Shown here: piece after piece, positions 42,705 through 52,089 of the stretch
How the letters are laid out: each line of letters begins with the position of its first letter
Position numbering within the stretch: position 1 is the stretch's first letter
Origin: an uncultured Microbulbifer sp.
GTDB lineage: Bacteria; Pseudomonadota; Gammaproteobacteria; Pseudomonadales; Cellvibrionaceae
Reading direction: 5' to 3'
Length of the DNA: 64,000 nucleotides
Assembly (NCBI RefSeq): GCF_947504145.1
Contig: NZ_CANNGQ010000002.1
Span: 868,001-932,000, forward strand
The notes under the pieces: model-generated
The model's database searches: none
Seen by the model: the letters and a program-made list of their open reading frames with translations, nothing else
What the model was told of the DNA's origin: nothing
Made by a program: the position numbers and the translations under genes

Positions 42705-44978
42705 TCAGTCGGCCAGAGCAAGTTCTATTTTGCGCCGTTCCATGTCGACACGAACAACGCGTACCGTGATCGAATCGCCGATGGCAAAGCTGCTGCGGCC
42801 GCGTTCGCCCACAAGACGTTGCTTGGCGGCATCAAATTGGTAGTAGTCTTTTTTCAGTGCGGATATATGAATCAGGCCTTCAACCTGAACGTCATTGATT
42901 TCGATAAACAAACCGAAATTCGTAACGCTGCTGACAAACCCGTCGAAGGTATCGCCAATAAAATCCTGCATGTATTCGCATTTCAGCCAGGCTTCGACAT
43001 CCCAACTCGCCTTGTCCGCGCGGCGCGAGGCACTAGAGCAATGGGTTGCGAAGGTGTGCATTACCGCCTTGTCGTACGGATAACTTTTCCCGGGGTCCAG
43101 CGTTTCGGCACTATCAAAACGTTGCACCGGTGCGCTCCCAGAGCCAAGCACGAAACCTAGTGCGCGCTGAATCGGGTTGCGCGGTTTTTTCTGGCGGATA
43201 ACAGAGCGAATGGCTCTGTGTACCAGCAGGTCCGGGTAGCGGCGAATGGGCGAGGTAAAGTGCGCATACGCAGAATACGCCAGACCGAAATGGCCCTGGT
43301 TATCCGGGCTGTATTCCGCCTGGCTGAGGGAGCGCAGCATCATGGTGCGAATGGTCTGTGCGTCGGGGCGCTCGCCGATACTGCTCAACAGCTGGTCATA
43401 GTGGGTCGGCGCGGGCTTGTCTCCGCCCCCAAGCTTGAGACCTTTCTCGCCCAGGAAGGCGCGCAATGTGGTCAGTTTTTTATCCCGCGGTCCGTCGTGC
43501 ACCCGGTACAGTGCCGGCAATTTCTGCTTTTCCAGAAAGTCTGCGGTTGCCACATTCGCGCTCAGCATGAACTCCTCGATCATCTTGTGCGCGTCGTTGC
43601 GTACCACAGGGACTATGCGCTCGATCTTGCGGTCTTCGGTAAACTCGAATTTGACTTCCGGCTTTTCAAAATCCATGGCACCGCGTTTAGAGCGGGCTTT
43701 TTTCAGGGCTGTATACAGCTGGTGCAGGGCGTGGATATGCGGCGCCGTGTCTTTTAGCTGGCGCGCGGTCTGCCGGCCCTGGGATGACTCCGGGGCGGTG
43801 ATAAACGCATTTACCTGGTTATAGGTAAGTCGGGCATGAGAGTGGATGACGCCTTCTGAGAAGGTGTAACCGGTCATTTTACCGGACTTGTTGATAGTCA
43901 TTTCACAGACCATTACCAGGCGGTCTACCTTCGGGTTGAGCGAGCACAAACCGTTGGAGAGGGATTCCGGCAGCATCGGTACCACGCGGCCGGGAAAGTA
44001 TACGGAGGTTGCGCGATTTTGCGCTTCAAGATCGAGTGCCGTCTCCGGTGCAACGTAGTGAGAGACGTCGGCAATGGCGACGAACAAGCGCCAGCCAGCA
44101 GAACCGTCTTTTTCACAGTACACGGCATCATCGAAATCTTTGGCATCTTCGCCATCGATGGTGACAAACGGCAACTGACGCAGATCGGCGCGATGCAGTT
44201 TGTCGGCTTGGGGTACTTCACTGCCCAATCGCTTCGCTGCGTCGATGGCATCCTGCGGCCAGTTGTGTGGAATCTCATGGCTGCGGATTGCCACGTCAAT
44301 TTCCATACCGGGGCCCATGGCGTTACCGAGTACCTCGGTTACGCGTCCGAAGGCGTTGTAGCGGTAGCTCGGGTAGTCGATGACCTCGACGAATACATAT
44401 TGTCCGGGCTTCGCGCCCTTCAAGTGCTCACTATCGAGGTCAATTTCGTGGGCGATGCGGGTATTTTCCGGCTGGAGAAAGTAGTCGCCATCTTCCTGTT
44501 GCAAGCGCCCCACCAGGTGGGTGGTCTTGCGCTCCAGAACATTGACGATAGCGCCGGTCTTACGGCCACGTCGATCTTCTCCGCTGATGCGGGCCTGCAC
44601 GATGTCACCGTCAAACACGGTCAGCATTTCGTTATCGGAAAGAAAAAGATCTTCGCTGGACTCTTCACTGGTCAGGAACCCGAAACCATCCGGGTGGCCG
44701 ATTACTCGGCCAGTTACCAGATCTTCCGGTTTGATCAGGCTGTAGCCACGGCGGCGGTCAAAGGATATTTGCCCATCGCGCTCCATGGCACGCAGGCGAC
44801 GGCGCAAGGCTTCTTTTTGGTCGTCATCAGAAAGATGCAGGACTTTTGCCAGCTGCTCCCGGTCGAGCTTTTTTTGGCTCTCTCCGAGCAGGCTCATGAT
44901 GAACTCGCGCGCGGGAATGGGATTCGCGTATTTTTCAGCGTCCGCTGGATTAAACGCAGCTATTGGGGATTTGCTCAT
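42705..44978 (-). CDS. rnr: ribonuclease R
   Basis: 757 residues. N-terminal winged-helix and cold-shock domains (about 20-230), the RNB catalytic domain (about 255-590) with TIDGEDAKDFDDAVYCEKD carrying the metal-binding Asp cluster, and a C-terminal S1 domain (about 640-725, GDTFDGFVSSVTNFGLFIEIN). The long Lys-rich tail of E. coli RNase R is missing; the protein ends at ELALAD. RNase R degrades structured RNA 3' to 5' and works with SmpB-tmRNA in clearing non-stop mRNA. ssrA and smpB both lie within 7 kb upstream. Confidence 0.95.
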   Translation of the reverse strand: MSKSPIAAFNPADAEKYANPIPAREFIMSLLGESQKKLDREQLAKVLHLSDDDQKEALRRRLRAMERDGQISFDRRRGYSLIKPEDLVTGRVIGHPDGFGFLTSEESSEDLFLSDNEMLTVFDGDIVQARISGEDRRGRKTGAIVNVLERKTTHLVGRLQQEDGDYFLQPENTRIAHEIDLDSEHLKGAKPGQYVFVEVIDYPSYRYNAFGRVTEVLGNAMGPGMEIDVAIRSHEIPHNWPQDAIDAAKRLGSEVPQADKLHRADLRQLPFVTIDGEDAKDFDDAVYCEKDGSAGWRLFVAIADVSHYVAPETALDLEAQNRATSVYFPGRVVPMLPESLSNGLCSLNPKVDRLVMVCEMTINKSGKMTGYTFSEGVIHSHARLTYNQVNAFITAPESSQGRQTARQLKDTAPHIHALHQLYTALKKARSKRGAMDFEKPEVKFEFTEDRKIERIVPVVRNDAHKMIEEFMLSANVATADFLEKQKLPALYRVHDGPRDKKLTTLRAFLGEKGLKLGGGDKPAPTHYDQLLSSIGERPDAQTIRTMMLRSLSQAEYSPDNQGHFGLAYSAYAHFTSPIRRYPDLLVHRAIRSVIRQKKPRNPIQRALGFVLGSGSAPVQRFDSAETLDPGKSYPYDKAVMHTFATHCSSASRRADKASWDVEAWLKCEYMQDFIGDTFDGFVSSVTNFGLFIEINDVQVEGLIHISALKKDYYQFDAAKQRLVGERGRSSFAIGDSITVRVVRVDMERRKIELALAD

Positions 44979-45158
44979 GATTTCCTCTTGGGAAAACCGC
45001 CAATAAGATTGCGCTTGGTAATAACTTGAGTGATGTGTCAGGGCAGATCAGGTGTTACTCGGCAAGGTATGCAGGCGGAAATTACTCAACGACGTTGAGG
45101 GGGTAAAAACAGGTGGGGCTAAAAACTGTGGCCAGTCAGAAGGCCCGTTTTTCAGGTC

Positions 45159-45255
45159 GAGATGCCGCTCTGAGGGCATCTCAACCGGAGTGGCCGGGGG
45201 CCACTCCGTCGCCGACCCGAGCTGGGTCGGCTGAAGGTGTGAGCCTGAGGGCTCA
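45159..45255. repeat. array of four consecutive hairpins in the rnr-csp gap
   Basis: Four strong inverted repeats follow one another within 97 bases: GAGATGCC/GGCATCTC (45159-45182), CGGAGTGGCC/GGCCACTCCG (45186-45208), GCCGACCC/GGGTCGGC (45211-45231) and TGAGCC/GGCTCA (45240-45255). The last includes the csp stop codon. No T-run follows on the minus strand. They may shield the csp mRNA 3' end, be REP-like, or form a small RNA. Confidence 0.8.
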
Positions 45256-45462
45256 GATGCAAACAATATTTTCAGCTTGCGGGCCTTTAGGGCCTTGAGT
45301 CACGGAGAACTCAACAGCCTGACCTTCGGCCAGGGTCTTGAATCCGGAGCTGGCGATTGCACTGAAGTGTGCGAAGACGTCAGGGCCAGATTTCTGTTCG
45401 ATAAAGCCAAAACCTTTGGATTCGTTAAACCACTTAACAGTGCCAGTAGTAGTGTTGGACAT
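45253..45462 (-). CDS. cold-shock protein (CspA family)
   Basis: 69 residues, a single cold-shock domain with RNP1 KGFGFIEQ and RNP2-like DVFAHFSAI. The N-terminus [12 protein letters not shown] is canonical. It binds single-stranded nucleic acid and melts RNA structure. AGGAAA precedes the ATG by seven bases. The mRNA has a leader of about 137 bases from a strong sigma-70 promoter and ends in a hairpin array, both consistent with temperature-dependent RNA control as in cspA. Which Csp paralogue it is cannot be told. Confidence 0.95.
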   Translation of the reverse strand: MSNTTTGTVKWFNESKGFGFIEQKSGPDVFAHFSAIASSGFKTLAEGQAVEFSVTQGPKGPQAENIVCI

Positions 45463-45634
45463 GATAATTTCCTGTAAACAAATAAAAATACGCCTTCAAA
45501 AGGCATGAATAGCAAAGAAAAGTCTGGAATTTAGATGCTACAGGACGAAGGGGTGATGCTACGAAACTGACGATTTAAACAAGAGGCTTACTTTTACCTG
45601 TCGTCACTGTAGGCGGGCGTGTGAGGTAAGTCAA
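45463..45634 (-). promoter_or_regulatory. csp promoter and long 5' leader
   Basis: The minus strand has -35 TTGACT (45629-45634), 17 bp, and -10 TACAGT (45606-45611), so transcription should start near 45599. The leader of about 137 bases contains a hairpin GCCTT-TTG-AAGGC (45492-45504) followed by a T-rich stretch just before the ribosome site. Long structured leaders are known for cold-shock mRNAs. Confidence 0.78.
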
Positions 45635-45662
45635 AGTATTTCTTTCAAATAGTTGCCAAATT

Positions 45663-45698
45663 AAAAAGGCCCGATACCTTGCGGTACCGGGCCTTTTT
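45663..45698. terminator. terminator of tmRNA gene
   Basis: Arms GGCCCGATACC (45668-45678) and GGTACCGGGCC (45683-45693) with one mismatch and a TTGC loop, flanked by AAAAA and TTTTT. It follows the tmRNA 3' end by five bases on the minus strand and could also act on the plus strand. Confidence 0.92.
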
Positions 45699-45702
45699 AA
45701 TT

Positions 45703-46092
<390 letters not shown>

Positions 46093-46133
46093 GAATTCTG
46101 CACTCAGTGCTAAAGCACGTTTGCGTAACGATC

Positions 46134-46139
46134 AGTATA
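46134..46139 (-). promoter_or_regulatory. possible -10 box of ssrA
   Basis: TATACT on the minus strand, 42 bases upstream of the mature tmRNA 5' end. No good -35 at 17 bp. A 5' leader removed by RNase P would be needed. Confidence 0.35.
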
Positions 46140-46197
46140 CCTGAAGCCGGATTGTCACCATAGCCAAGTAGTGAAAAATAATGACTACGGGTTCAGC

Positions 46198-47598
46198 TCA
46201 GGTTTTCTCAAACAGGGCGATGGACTCCACATGGGTGGTGTGGGGAAACATGTCCATTACACCCGCTTTGCTTAGACGGTACCCGCGCTGCAATAGTTCC
46301 GCAGTATCCCGTGCTAGGGTGGCGGGGTTGCAGGAGACGTAGACGATGCGCCGGGCATTGAACTGGGCGATGTTGCGCACGACTTCCAGCGCGCCGGTAC
46401 GGGGTGGATCCAGCAATACCTTGTCGAAGCCACCGCGGGCCCAGGGGCTGCGGGAGAAATCGCCGCTGAGATCGGCGGCCTGGAACTGGATATTGTCGAG
46501 CCGGTTGGCTGCGGCGTTCTCCTTGCCGCGCTGTGTCAGAGACAACAGCCCCTCGACACCGACCACTTCTCGAGCACGGGTGGCAATGGGGAGGGTGAAG
46601 TTGCCGAGGCCACAGAAAAGGTCCAGTACGCGGTCGTCCTGCTGAGGGTCCAGCAGCTCAATCGCTCGATGCACCATTTGTCGGTTGATGTCGACATTCA
46701 CCTGAATGAAATCCTGGGGGTGGAACTGCAGGTTCAGAGAAAACTCGGGTAGTCCGTAACTGAGCCGGTCCGACTGGTCATCCGGCCACACCTTGTGTGC
46801 CAGGTCGTCGGCCTGCAGATAAAGGTGCAGTTGGTGCGTTTGCGCGAGGGCCAGCCAACGTTCCCGGTCCTCTGCTGGCAGTGGCTGCAGGTGTCGCACT
46901 ACCAGCGCACTGTGGTCATCACCAATGGCGATTTCGATATGGGAAATCTGCTTCCTTGTGGAGCACACCTCTATGGTGCGCCTGAGCTCGGGGATCAGTG
47001 CGGAAATGTCTGTGGGCAGCACTGCGCACTGCTCGATATCGGTGAGGTCGTTGGATCCTTTCTCACGAAACCCCAGTACCAGTCTCGGTTTGCCGCCACT
47101 CTTCGGCTTCACAAAGCGAACGCCCAGGCGGGCCTTGCGTCGGTAACCGAGGGGATCCCCAATGATCGGTGGCAGCACTTCCTCCGGTGAGGTTTTGGCA
47201 AAGCGCTGGAGCTGGTCGAGCAGGATCTGTTGTTTCGCGCGGACCTGCGCGTCTACGGCCATATGCTGCAGAGCGCAGCCCCCGCAGAGATCGAAGTGGG
47301 GGCAGGGCGCGGTGCGGCGGGATTCTGCGGAGTCGATGACCTCGATTGCAGTGGCTTCATCGAAGCGTGCGCGGTGTGCGGTATAGCGGACCTTGACGGT
47401 TTCCCCGGGCAGGGCGTTGTCTACAAACAGGGTTTTGCCGTCGTGGCGAGCAATGCCGCGGACCTCGTGACTGAATGCGTCGATGGTTACGGTCGGTGTG
47501 TTTACGGACGGTTTCGCGGACGGTTTAGTGGGCCGCTTCGGCGGTGCGGCATTTCGGCGTTTACCGGGTGCTCTGAAGGGCGGGCGTTTCGATGGCAT
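46198..47598 (-). CDS. rlmD: 23S rRNA (uracil-5-)-methyltransferase RlmD
   Basis: 466 residues. A basic N-terminal extension precedes a TRAM domain (about 35-90), then the [4Fe-4S] cluster motif APCPHFDLCGGCALQHM. The SAM-binding domain has VLDLFCGLGNFTLPIA and the catalytic region has LLDPPRTGA and IVYVSCNPATLARD, with the nucleophilic Cys. It methylates U1939 of 23S rRNA. The N-terminal 30 residues (Lys/Pro/Arg-rich) are longer than in E. coli. It stands alone on the minus strand upstream of ssrA. Confidence 0.94.
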   Translation of the reverse strand: MPSKRPPFRAPGKRRNAAPPKRPTKPSAKPSVNTPTVTIDAFSHEVRGIARHDGKTLFVDNALPGETVKVRYTAHRARFDEATAIEVIDSAESRRTAPCPHFDLCGGCALQHMAVDAQVRAKQQILLDQLQRFAKTSPEEVLPPIIGDPLGYRRKARLGVRFVKPKSGGKPRLVLGFREKGSNDLTDIEQCAVLPTDISALIPELRRTIEVCSTRKQISHIEIAIGDDHSALVVRHLQPLPAEDRERWLALAQTHQLHLYLQADDLAHKVWPDDQSDRLSYGLPEFSLNLQFHPQDFIQVNVDINRQMVHRAIELLDPQQDDRVLDLFCGLGNFTLPIATRAREVVGVEGLLSLTQRGKENAAANRLDNIQFQAADLSGDFSRSPWARGGFDKVLLDPPRTGALEVVRNIAQFNARRIVYVSCNPATLARDTAELLQRGYRLSKAGVMDMFPHTTHVESIALFEKT

Positions 47599-47707
47599 GG
47601 TGGAGCGGGTTCTGGGTTGCGCAGTCTTGTGGGCGGCAATGATAGTCCGCTGTGGTGAGAAATGCGCGCCTGGCCGGTGGGTTTCCAGCGACCAGGCTCG
47701 AGCGGAT

Positions 47708-49054
47708 CTAAATAATAGTCTGTACGAATGCGGCCAGGATCAGCAGTGGGCACACGATGCGTACATACCAGGGCCAGACTTTCCAGAACAGGGTCTTTTC
47801 AATGCCTGGGTGCCCTTCCTGCAATTCTGTCAGCAATTGATCACGGCGCCAGATCCAGCCGGCGAAAATACACAGGGCCACGCCCAGCAGTGGTTGACCG
47901 TATTCGGTACTGATGGAAATCACCAGGCCGAACAGAGCATCGAAATTGAAAATGATCAGAGTGCTGATCGCAAAAATGATGGCGCCCGTGAGCAGGGTGG
48001 CTGGCTTGCGCTTGAGCCCCAGGTTTTCAATGGAGAAGGCCACCGGGACTTCCAGCATGGAGATGGAGGAGGTGAGGGAGGCGATGGTCATCAGCGCGAA
48101 GAAGGCGATGGCAACGAACAGCCCGGTGGCGCCCATGTTATCGAACAGTGCGGGTAGTACCTGGAGGATCAGACCGGGGCCAGCAATCAGGTCGCCAGTT
48201 TCGGAGAAGATTTGCGTGCCGGCTTCCTGCGCCACATACATGGCGGGGAGGATCAGCAGGCCGGCAGTGAATGCGATACCCACATCGATCAGGGTAACCA
48301 GCGCGCCCAGGCGCGGCAGGCTTTCCTGTTTGCTGAGGTAAGAGCCGTAAATCAGCATGGTGCCCACACCCAGAGACAGGGAGAAAAACGCCTGCCCCAT
48401 GGCGGACAGCAATAACTGCGGGGACAGCTCGCTGAAGTCCGGCTTGAGGTATGCCTCCAGGCCCGCCATGGCTCCCGGCTGGGTCAGCACATAGGCGATT
48501 AGCAACAGGAGAAGGATGATCAGTGCCGGCATCAGTAGGGTGGACCAGCGCTCGATCCCTTTTTCCACACCGCTGGCGATGATCAGCATGGTGAGACCGC
48601 TGAAGATTGCGGTAAAAGTAAAGTTGCGTGCTGTGCTGTCGCCGGTGAGCCAGCTGGCAGTGTCACTGGCGCCGATCAGGGTGGCGAACGGATCTATAAG
48701 ATGCGCCACCATCCAGCCGGCCACAATGGCGTAAAAACTGAGGATCAGCGATGCGACGAGAATACCGCCGAAGCCGGCCAGGGTACCCACACCGCGGGTG
48801 ACCGGACCGGTTGAGATGCTGCGCAGGGCCTGAACCATATTGCGACGGGCGTGGCGGCCGATGGCGAGCTCGGCCATCAGCACCGGGTAGGCGAGTAGAA
48901 ACGCCAATATCAGGTAAACCACCACAAAGGCCGCACCGCCATTGGCGGCCACGTTGGTGGGGAAGCCCCAGATATTGCCGAGGCCAACGGCAGAGCCTGC
49001 GGCGGCCATCAAAAAACCGAAGTTGGAGCTGAACTGTCCTCGCGGTGCACTCAT
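47708..49054 (-). CDS. neurotransmitter:sodium symporter (NSS) family transporter
   Basis: 448 residues, about 11-12 transmembrane helices. The first helix region is AAAGSAVGLGNIWGFPTNVAANGGAAFVVVYL, the NSS sodium/substrate-site signature, and helix 6 carries AFFSLSLGVGTMLIYGSYL. NSS carriers co-transport amino acids with sodium. It is paralogous to the transporter at 49598-51025 and lies on the other side of smpB, 54 bases downstream of it on the same strand. Substrate not readable. Confidence 0.92.
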   Translation of the reverse strand: MSAPRGQFSSNFGFLMAAAGSAVGLGNIWGFPTNVAANGGAAFVVVYLILAFLLAYPVLMAELAIGRHARRNMVQALRSISTGPVTRGVGTLAGFGGILVASLILSFYAIVAGWMVAHLIDPFATLIGASDTASWLTGDSTARNFTFTAIFSGLTMLIIASGVEKGIERWSTLLMPALIILLLLLIAYVLTQPGAMAGLEAYLKPDFSELSPQLLLSAMGQAFFSLSLGVGTMLIYGSYLSKQESLPRLGALVTLIDVGIAFTAGLLILPAMYVAQEAGTQIFSETGDLIAGPGLILQVLPALFDNMGATGLFVAIAFFALMTIASLTSSISMLEVPVAFSIENLGLKRKPATLLTGAIIFAISTLIIFNFDALFGLVISISTEYGQPLLGVALCIFAGWIWRRDQLLTELQEGHPGIEKTLFWKVWPWYVRIVCPLLILAAFVQTII

Positions 49055-49108
49055 GGTAAATCTCGTCGTTATTCTTCTAGTGTAATTTTCTATCGACAGG
49101 GGGCGCTA

Positions 49109-49588
49109 TTAGCGGTGTTCAGTGCGCATTACGCGCTGCTTCTGCCGGTTCCACTCCCGCTCTTTTTCGGTTTCGCGCTTGTCGTGGGAGGCCTTGCCTT
49201 TTGCCAGCGCGATCTCGCATTTGATCAGGTGCTTTTTCCAGTAGACCGCGGTACACACACAGGCGTAGCCCTTCTGGTTGACCGCGGCGAAGAGTTTGGC
49301 AATCTCGCGTTTGTTCAGCAGCAGGCGGCGGGTGCGATCTGGTTCGGTCACATAGTGTGTCGATGCACTCGTCAAAGGCTGGATACGCGCACCCAGCAGC
49401 CAGGCTTGGCCGTCTTTGAACAGCACGTAGCTGTCGGTGAGCTGGGCCTTGCCTTCGCGACAGGATTTGACTTCCCAACCCTGCAGCTCCAGGCCAGCCT
49501 CGAACTTTTCCTCGATAAAATAATCGTGCTTCGCCTTCTTATTGAGGGCAATGGTGTTTGAGGACGGAGCCCTTTTCTTTTTCGCCAT
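49109..49588 (-). CDS. smpB: SsrA-binding protein SmpB
   Basis: 159 residues with the full SmpB pattern: [45 protein letters not shown], then [22 protein letters not shown] and a basic C-terminal tail ([19 protein letters not shown]). It carries tmRNA into stalled ribosomes, the tail probing the empty mRNA channel. It is nine bases after one NSS gene and 54 before another, so it is likely co-transcribed with them. The ssrA gene is 3 kb downstream. Confidence 0.97.
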   Translation of the reverse strand: MAKKKRAPSSNTIALNKKAKHDYFIEEKFEAGLELQGWEVKSCREGKAQLTDSYVLFKDGQAWLLGARIQPLTSASTHYVTEPDRTRRLLLNKREIAKLFAAVNQKGYACVCTAVYWKKHLIKCEIALAKGKASHDKRETEKEREWNRQKQRVMRTEHR

Positions 49589-49597
49589 GGATACAAC

Positions 49598-51025
49598 TTA
49601 ATTGAGAGTGAACAGGCTCGTATTGAAAAATTTCAACAGTACGGTGTTGATGAAGACGAGCAACAATATTGCGGGGATAAAGGTCCCAAGGGAGAAGTTG
49701 ACGTACTTCTGCGACAGGGTGCCAGCAAAGCCCGTATCGCCTTCCTGCAGCTCTTTGTCAAAGTTGGCCCGCTTCCATTTGTAGATCACGAAGATACACA
49801 CCAGCAGGCCATTCAGAGGCAATATGGTGTCGTAAAACAGAATTTCTACCAGGTCGAAGAACGACTTATCGCTGCCGGCCAGGGTGACGAACTGGGTTAG
49901 CCAGTCTGCCATACCAAAGGACATTGCGCAGCATACCGCGAGTACAAATTGCACCGCGGCGACGGTATAGATGGCTTTCTTGCGGGACATGCCGCGCTCG
50001 TCGCGGAGCGTGGCAATGGGCACTTCAATGATGGACACCAGGGAGGTGAGTGCGGCCACGAATACCAGGAAAAAGAAGGCTGCGGCGAAAATACTCGCGC
50101 CGGTATAGCCGATGCTGTCCTGCAGCGACAGGAAGATCTTCGGCAGGAACAGGAAGATCATCCCGGCGGAGGAGTCGCTGAGCGAAGTTGTATCAATATT
50201 CGGGTTGAAGTGGAAAATACTCGGCAGGATCAGCAGGCCTGCGGTGAAGGCGACCATGGTGTCGGTGAAGGCGACGGCCTTGGCCGAGCCGGGCACGGAG
50301 TCCCGCTTTTTCATGTAGGAGCCGTAGGTGATCATGATGCCCATACCCAGGGACAGGGAGAAAAACGCCTGTGCCATGGCCTTGCTCACGACTTCACCGC
50401 TGATTTTGGAGAAGTCCGGAATCAGGTAGTACTTGACCCCCAGCATGGCGTTTTCCCGGGTCAGCACGAATATCACCAGCGCCAGTAGCATCACAAACAG
50501 CATTGGCATCAGGGTTTTGGCCGCGCGCTCGATCCCGTCTTTGACTCCCAGCGACAGCACCCCATTGATGATCAGCATCAGTGCGATGAGGTACAGGAAC
50601 ACCGTTTTGGAATTGATGAACTCGCCGAAGTAGGCCTCAGTGGTCAGTGAGGTCAGATTGCCCTTGAAGATTTCCACCAGGTAGCCGAGGACCCACACAG
50701 TGACCACCATGTAGAATACCGCGATCATGAACGGGGTGATCAGGGCCAGCCAGCCGGGGATCCGCCACAACCGGGAGCCTCCAGAGAGTTGGCGATACGC
50801 GCCGACGGGGTCTTTATCGGTGCGGCGGCCGAGGGCCAGTTCCGCCATCATCACCGGCAGGCAGATAAAGAAGACAAACAGCGCGTATACCAGCAGGAAG
50901 GCACCACCGCCGCTCTTGGTGGCGGCCACCGGAAAAGAAACCAGGTTGCCAATGCCTACGGCAGAGCCGGCTGCAGCCAGGATAAAACCAATACGGGACC
51001 CAAAATGTTCTCGCGTTGCGGACAT
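49598..51025 (-). CDS. neurotransmitter:sodium symporter (NSS) family transporter
   Basis: 475 residues with about 12 transmembrane helices. The first helix AAAGSAVGIGNLVSFPVAATKSGGGAFLLVY and the helix-6 segment AFFSLSLGMGIMITYGSYM are NSS signatures. It is close in sequence to the 448-residue NSS protein on the far side of smpB. It probably imports an amino acid with sodium. It heads the three-gene minus-strand unit with smpB nine bases after it. The 262 bases upstream, shared with divergent ratA, show no clear operator. Confidence 0.92.
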   Translation of the reverse strand: MSATREHFGSRIGFILAAAGSAVGIGNLVSFPVAATKSGGGAFLLVYALFVFFICLPVMMAELALGRRTDKDPVGAYRQLSGGSRLWRIPGWLALITPFMIAVFYMVVTVWVLGYLVEIFKGNLTSLTTEAYFGEFINSKTVFLYLIALMLIINGVLSLGVKDGIERAAKTLMPMLFVMLLALVIFVLTRENAMLGVKYYLIPDFSKISGEVVSKAMAQAFFSLSLGMGIMITYGSYMKKRDSVPGSAKAVAFTDTMVAFTAGLLILPSIFHFNPNIDTTSLSDSSAGMIFLFLPKIFLSLQDSIGYTGASIFAAAFFFLVFVAALTSLVSIIEVPIATLRDERGMSRKKAIYTVAAVQFVLAVCCAMSFGMADWLTQFVTLAGSDKSFFDLVEILFYDTILPLNGLLVCIFVIYKWKRANFDKELQEGDTGFAGTLSQKYVNFSLGTFIPAILLLVFINTVLLKFFNTSLFTLN

Positions 51026-51287
51026 AGATTTCTCGCTTGCCTGTTATTCTTGTCGCCAGAATGTGCGCTGCGCGGGCCTGGACCCCCTTTCAACAGGGCG
51101 CCTGCTGCAGCGGTATCAGCCCACCGTGTATCGGGCCGATAAAAAACCGATTGTTGCAGGATTTATCCGCCTTGAGTAGCTTCGCTGGCGAAATTCGCCT
51201 CTCGAAACACAGGATAGGCAAGAAACCCGCCTGTGCGAGGCAACATCTGGGCAATGAGCCTGTTACGAGCATTACAAAAGTTGATCG

Positions 51288-51728
51288 ATGACAAAAATTG
51301 AACGCAGTGCCCTGGTCATGTACAGCGCAAGCCAGATGTTTGACCTGGTGAACGACGTGGCCAGTTATCCGCAGTTTCTGCCCGGTTGCCGCGCGGCGGA
51401 GATACTGCACCGGGACGAGGACACCCTGGAGGCGCGTCTCGACCTCTCCCGAGCCGGGATCAATCAGAGCTTTATCACCCGCAATCGCCTGTATCGCCCG
51501 GACAGGATGGAACTGGTATTGGTAGACGGCCCGTTCAGCACATTCAACGGTTGCTGGACGTTTACCCCGCTGGCCGAGAACGCCTGCAAAGTGATGTTTG
51601 CCCTTGAATTTCAGGTTCAGAATCGCCTGCTGGGCGCAGCCGCGGGCAAGTTGTTCAGCGGCATTTCCAACCAGATGGTAGACGCCATGTGTGAGCGGGC
51701 GGGGCAGATTTATGGAGACAGCAAATGA
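51288..51728 (+). CDS. ratA: RatA-like START/COQ10-domain protein
   Basis: 146 residues of the SRPBCC/COQ10 type: MYSASQMFDLVNDVASYPQFLPGCRAAEIL, FITRNRLYRPDRMELVLVDGPFSTFNGCWTFTPL and LGAAAGKLFSGISNQMVDAMCERA. Members are annotated RatA; in E. coli it was described as a 50S-binding inhibitor of 70S association, and the homologue COQ10 binds ubiquinone. The stop overlaps the next gene by four bases. The order smpB-ratA-rnfH-bamE is conserved in gammaproteobacteria. Whether it acts as a toxin here is open. Confidence 0.93.
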   Translation: MTKIERSALVMYSASQMFDLVNDVASYPQFLPGCRAAEILHRDEDTLEARLDLSRAGINQSFITRNRLYRPDRMELVLVDGPFSTFNGCWTFTPLAENACKVMFALEFQVQNRLLGAAAGKLFSGISNQMVDAMCERAGQIYGDSK

Positions 51729-52054
51729 GTAGCAAGAACACTATTGCAGTGGAAGTGGTGTATGCCCTGCCGCACGAGCAGCGTCTGATGAGTTTGCTGG
51801 TGGAGCCTGGCACGACCGCGCTGCAGGCACTGGAGTTATCAGGGATTCCCCGCGAGTACCCGGAAGTGGATCCGGCCAGTGCGAAGCTGGGTATCTTTGG
51901 GCAGGCGCTGGGCACCAAGGGGCTGGCGGCCGCACAGGAGTATGTTTTGCAGCCGGGAGATCGGGTAGAGGTGTATCGGCCGTTGATTGCCGATCCGAAG
52001 GAGGCGCGCAAGCAGCGCGCGGAGAAGGCAAAGCGTCAAGCGCAGGGCGGTTGA
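51725..52054 (+). CDS. rnfH: RnfH family ubiquitin-like protein (RatB)
   Basis: 109 residues with the UPF0125/RnfH beta-grasp pattern: IAVEVVYALPHEQRLMSLLVEPGTTALQALELSGI, then KLGIFGQALGTKGLAAAQEYVLQPGDRVEVYRPLIADPKEARKQRA. It starts inside the ratA stop (ATGA overlap), so the two are translationally coupled. Its proposed partner role with RatA is not proven. The basic C-terminal tail is typical. No T-rich terminator was seen before bamE, which converges on it. Confidence 0.93.
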   Translation: MSSKNTIAVEVVYALPHEQRLMSLLVEPGTTALQALELSGIPREYPEVDPASAKLGIFGQALGTKGLAAAQEYVLQPGDRVEVYRPLIADPKEARKQRAEKAKRQAQGG

Positions 52055-52089
52055 GCCCTGCGGGCGGAGAGACTCAGCTCAGCCTGGGA

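Noticed and set aside
42554..42769. A 71-residue frame between the receptor and rnr
   Set aside because: No ribosome site, overlaps the rnr hairpin and rnr 3' end, no family resemblance.
51288..52054. ratA-rnfH as a true toxin-antitoxin pair
   Set aside because: The names come from E. coli work; the pair is conserved housekeeping-like in gammaproteobacteria and nothing here shows toxin function.
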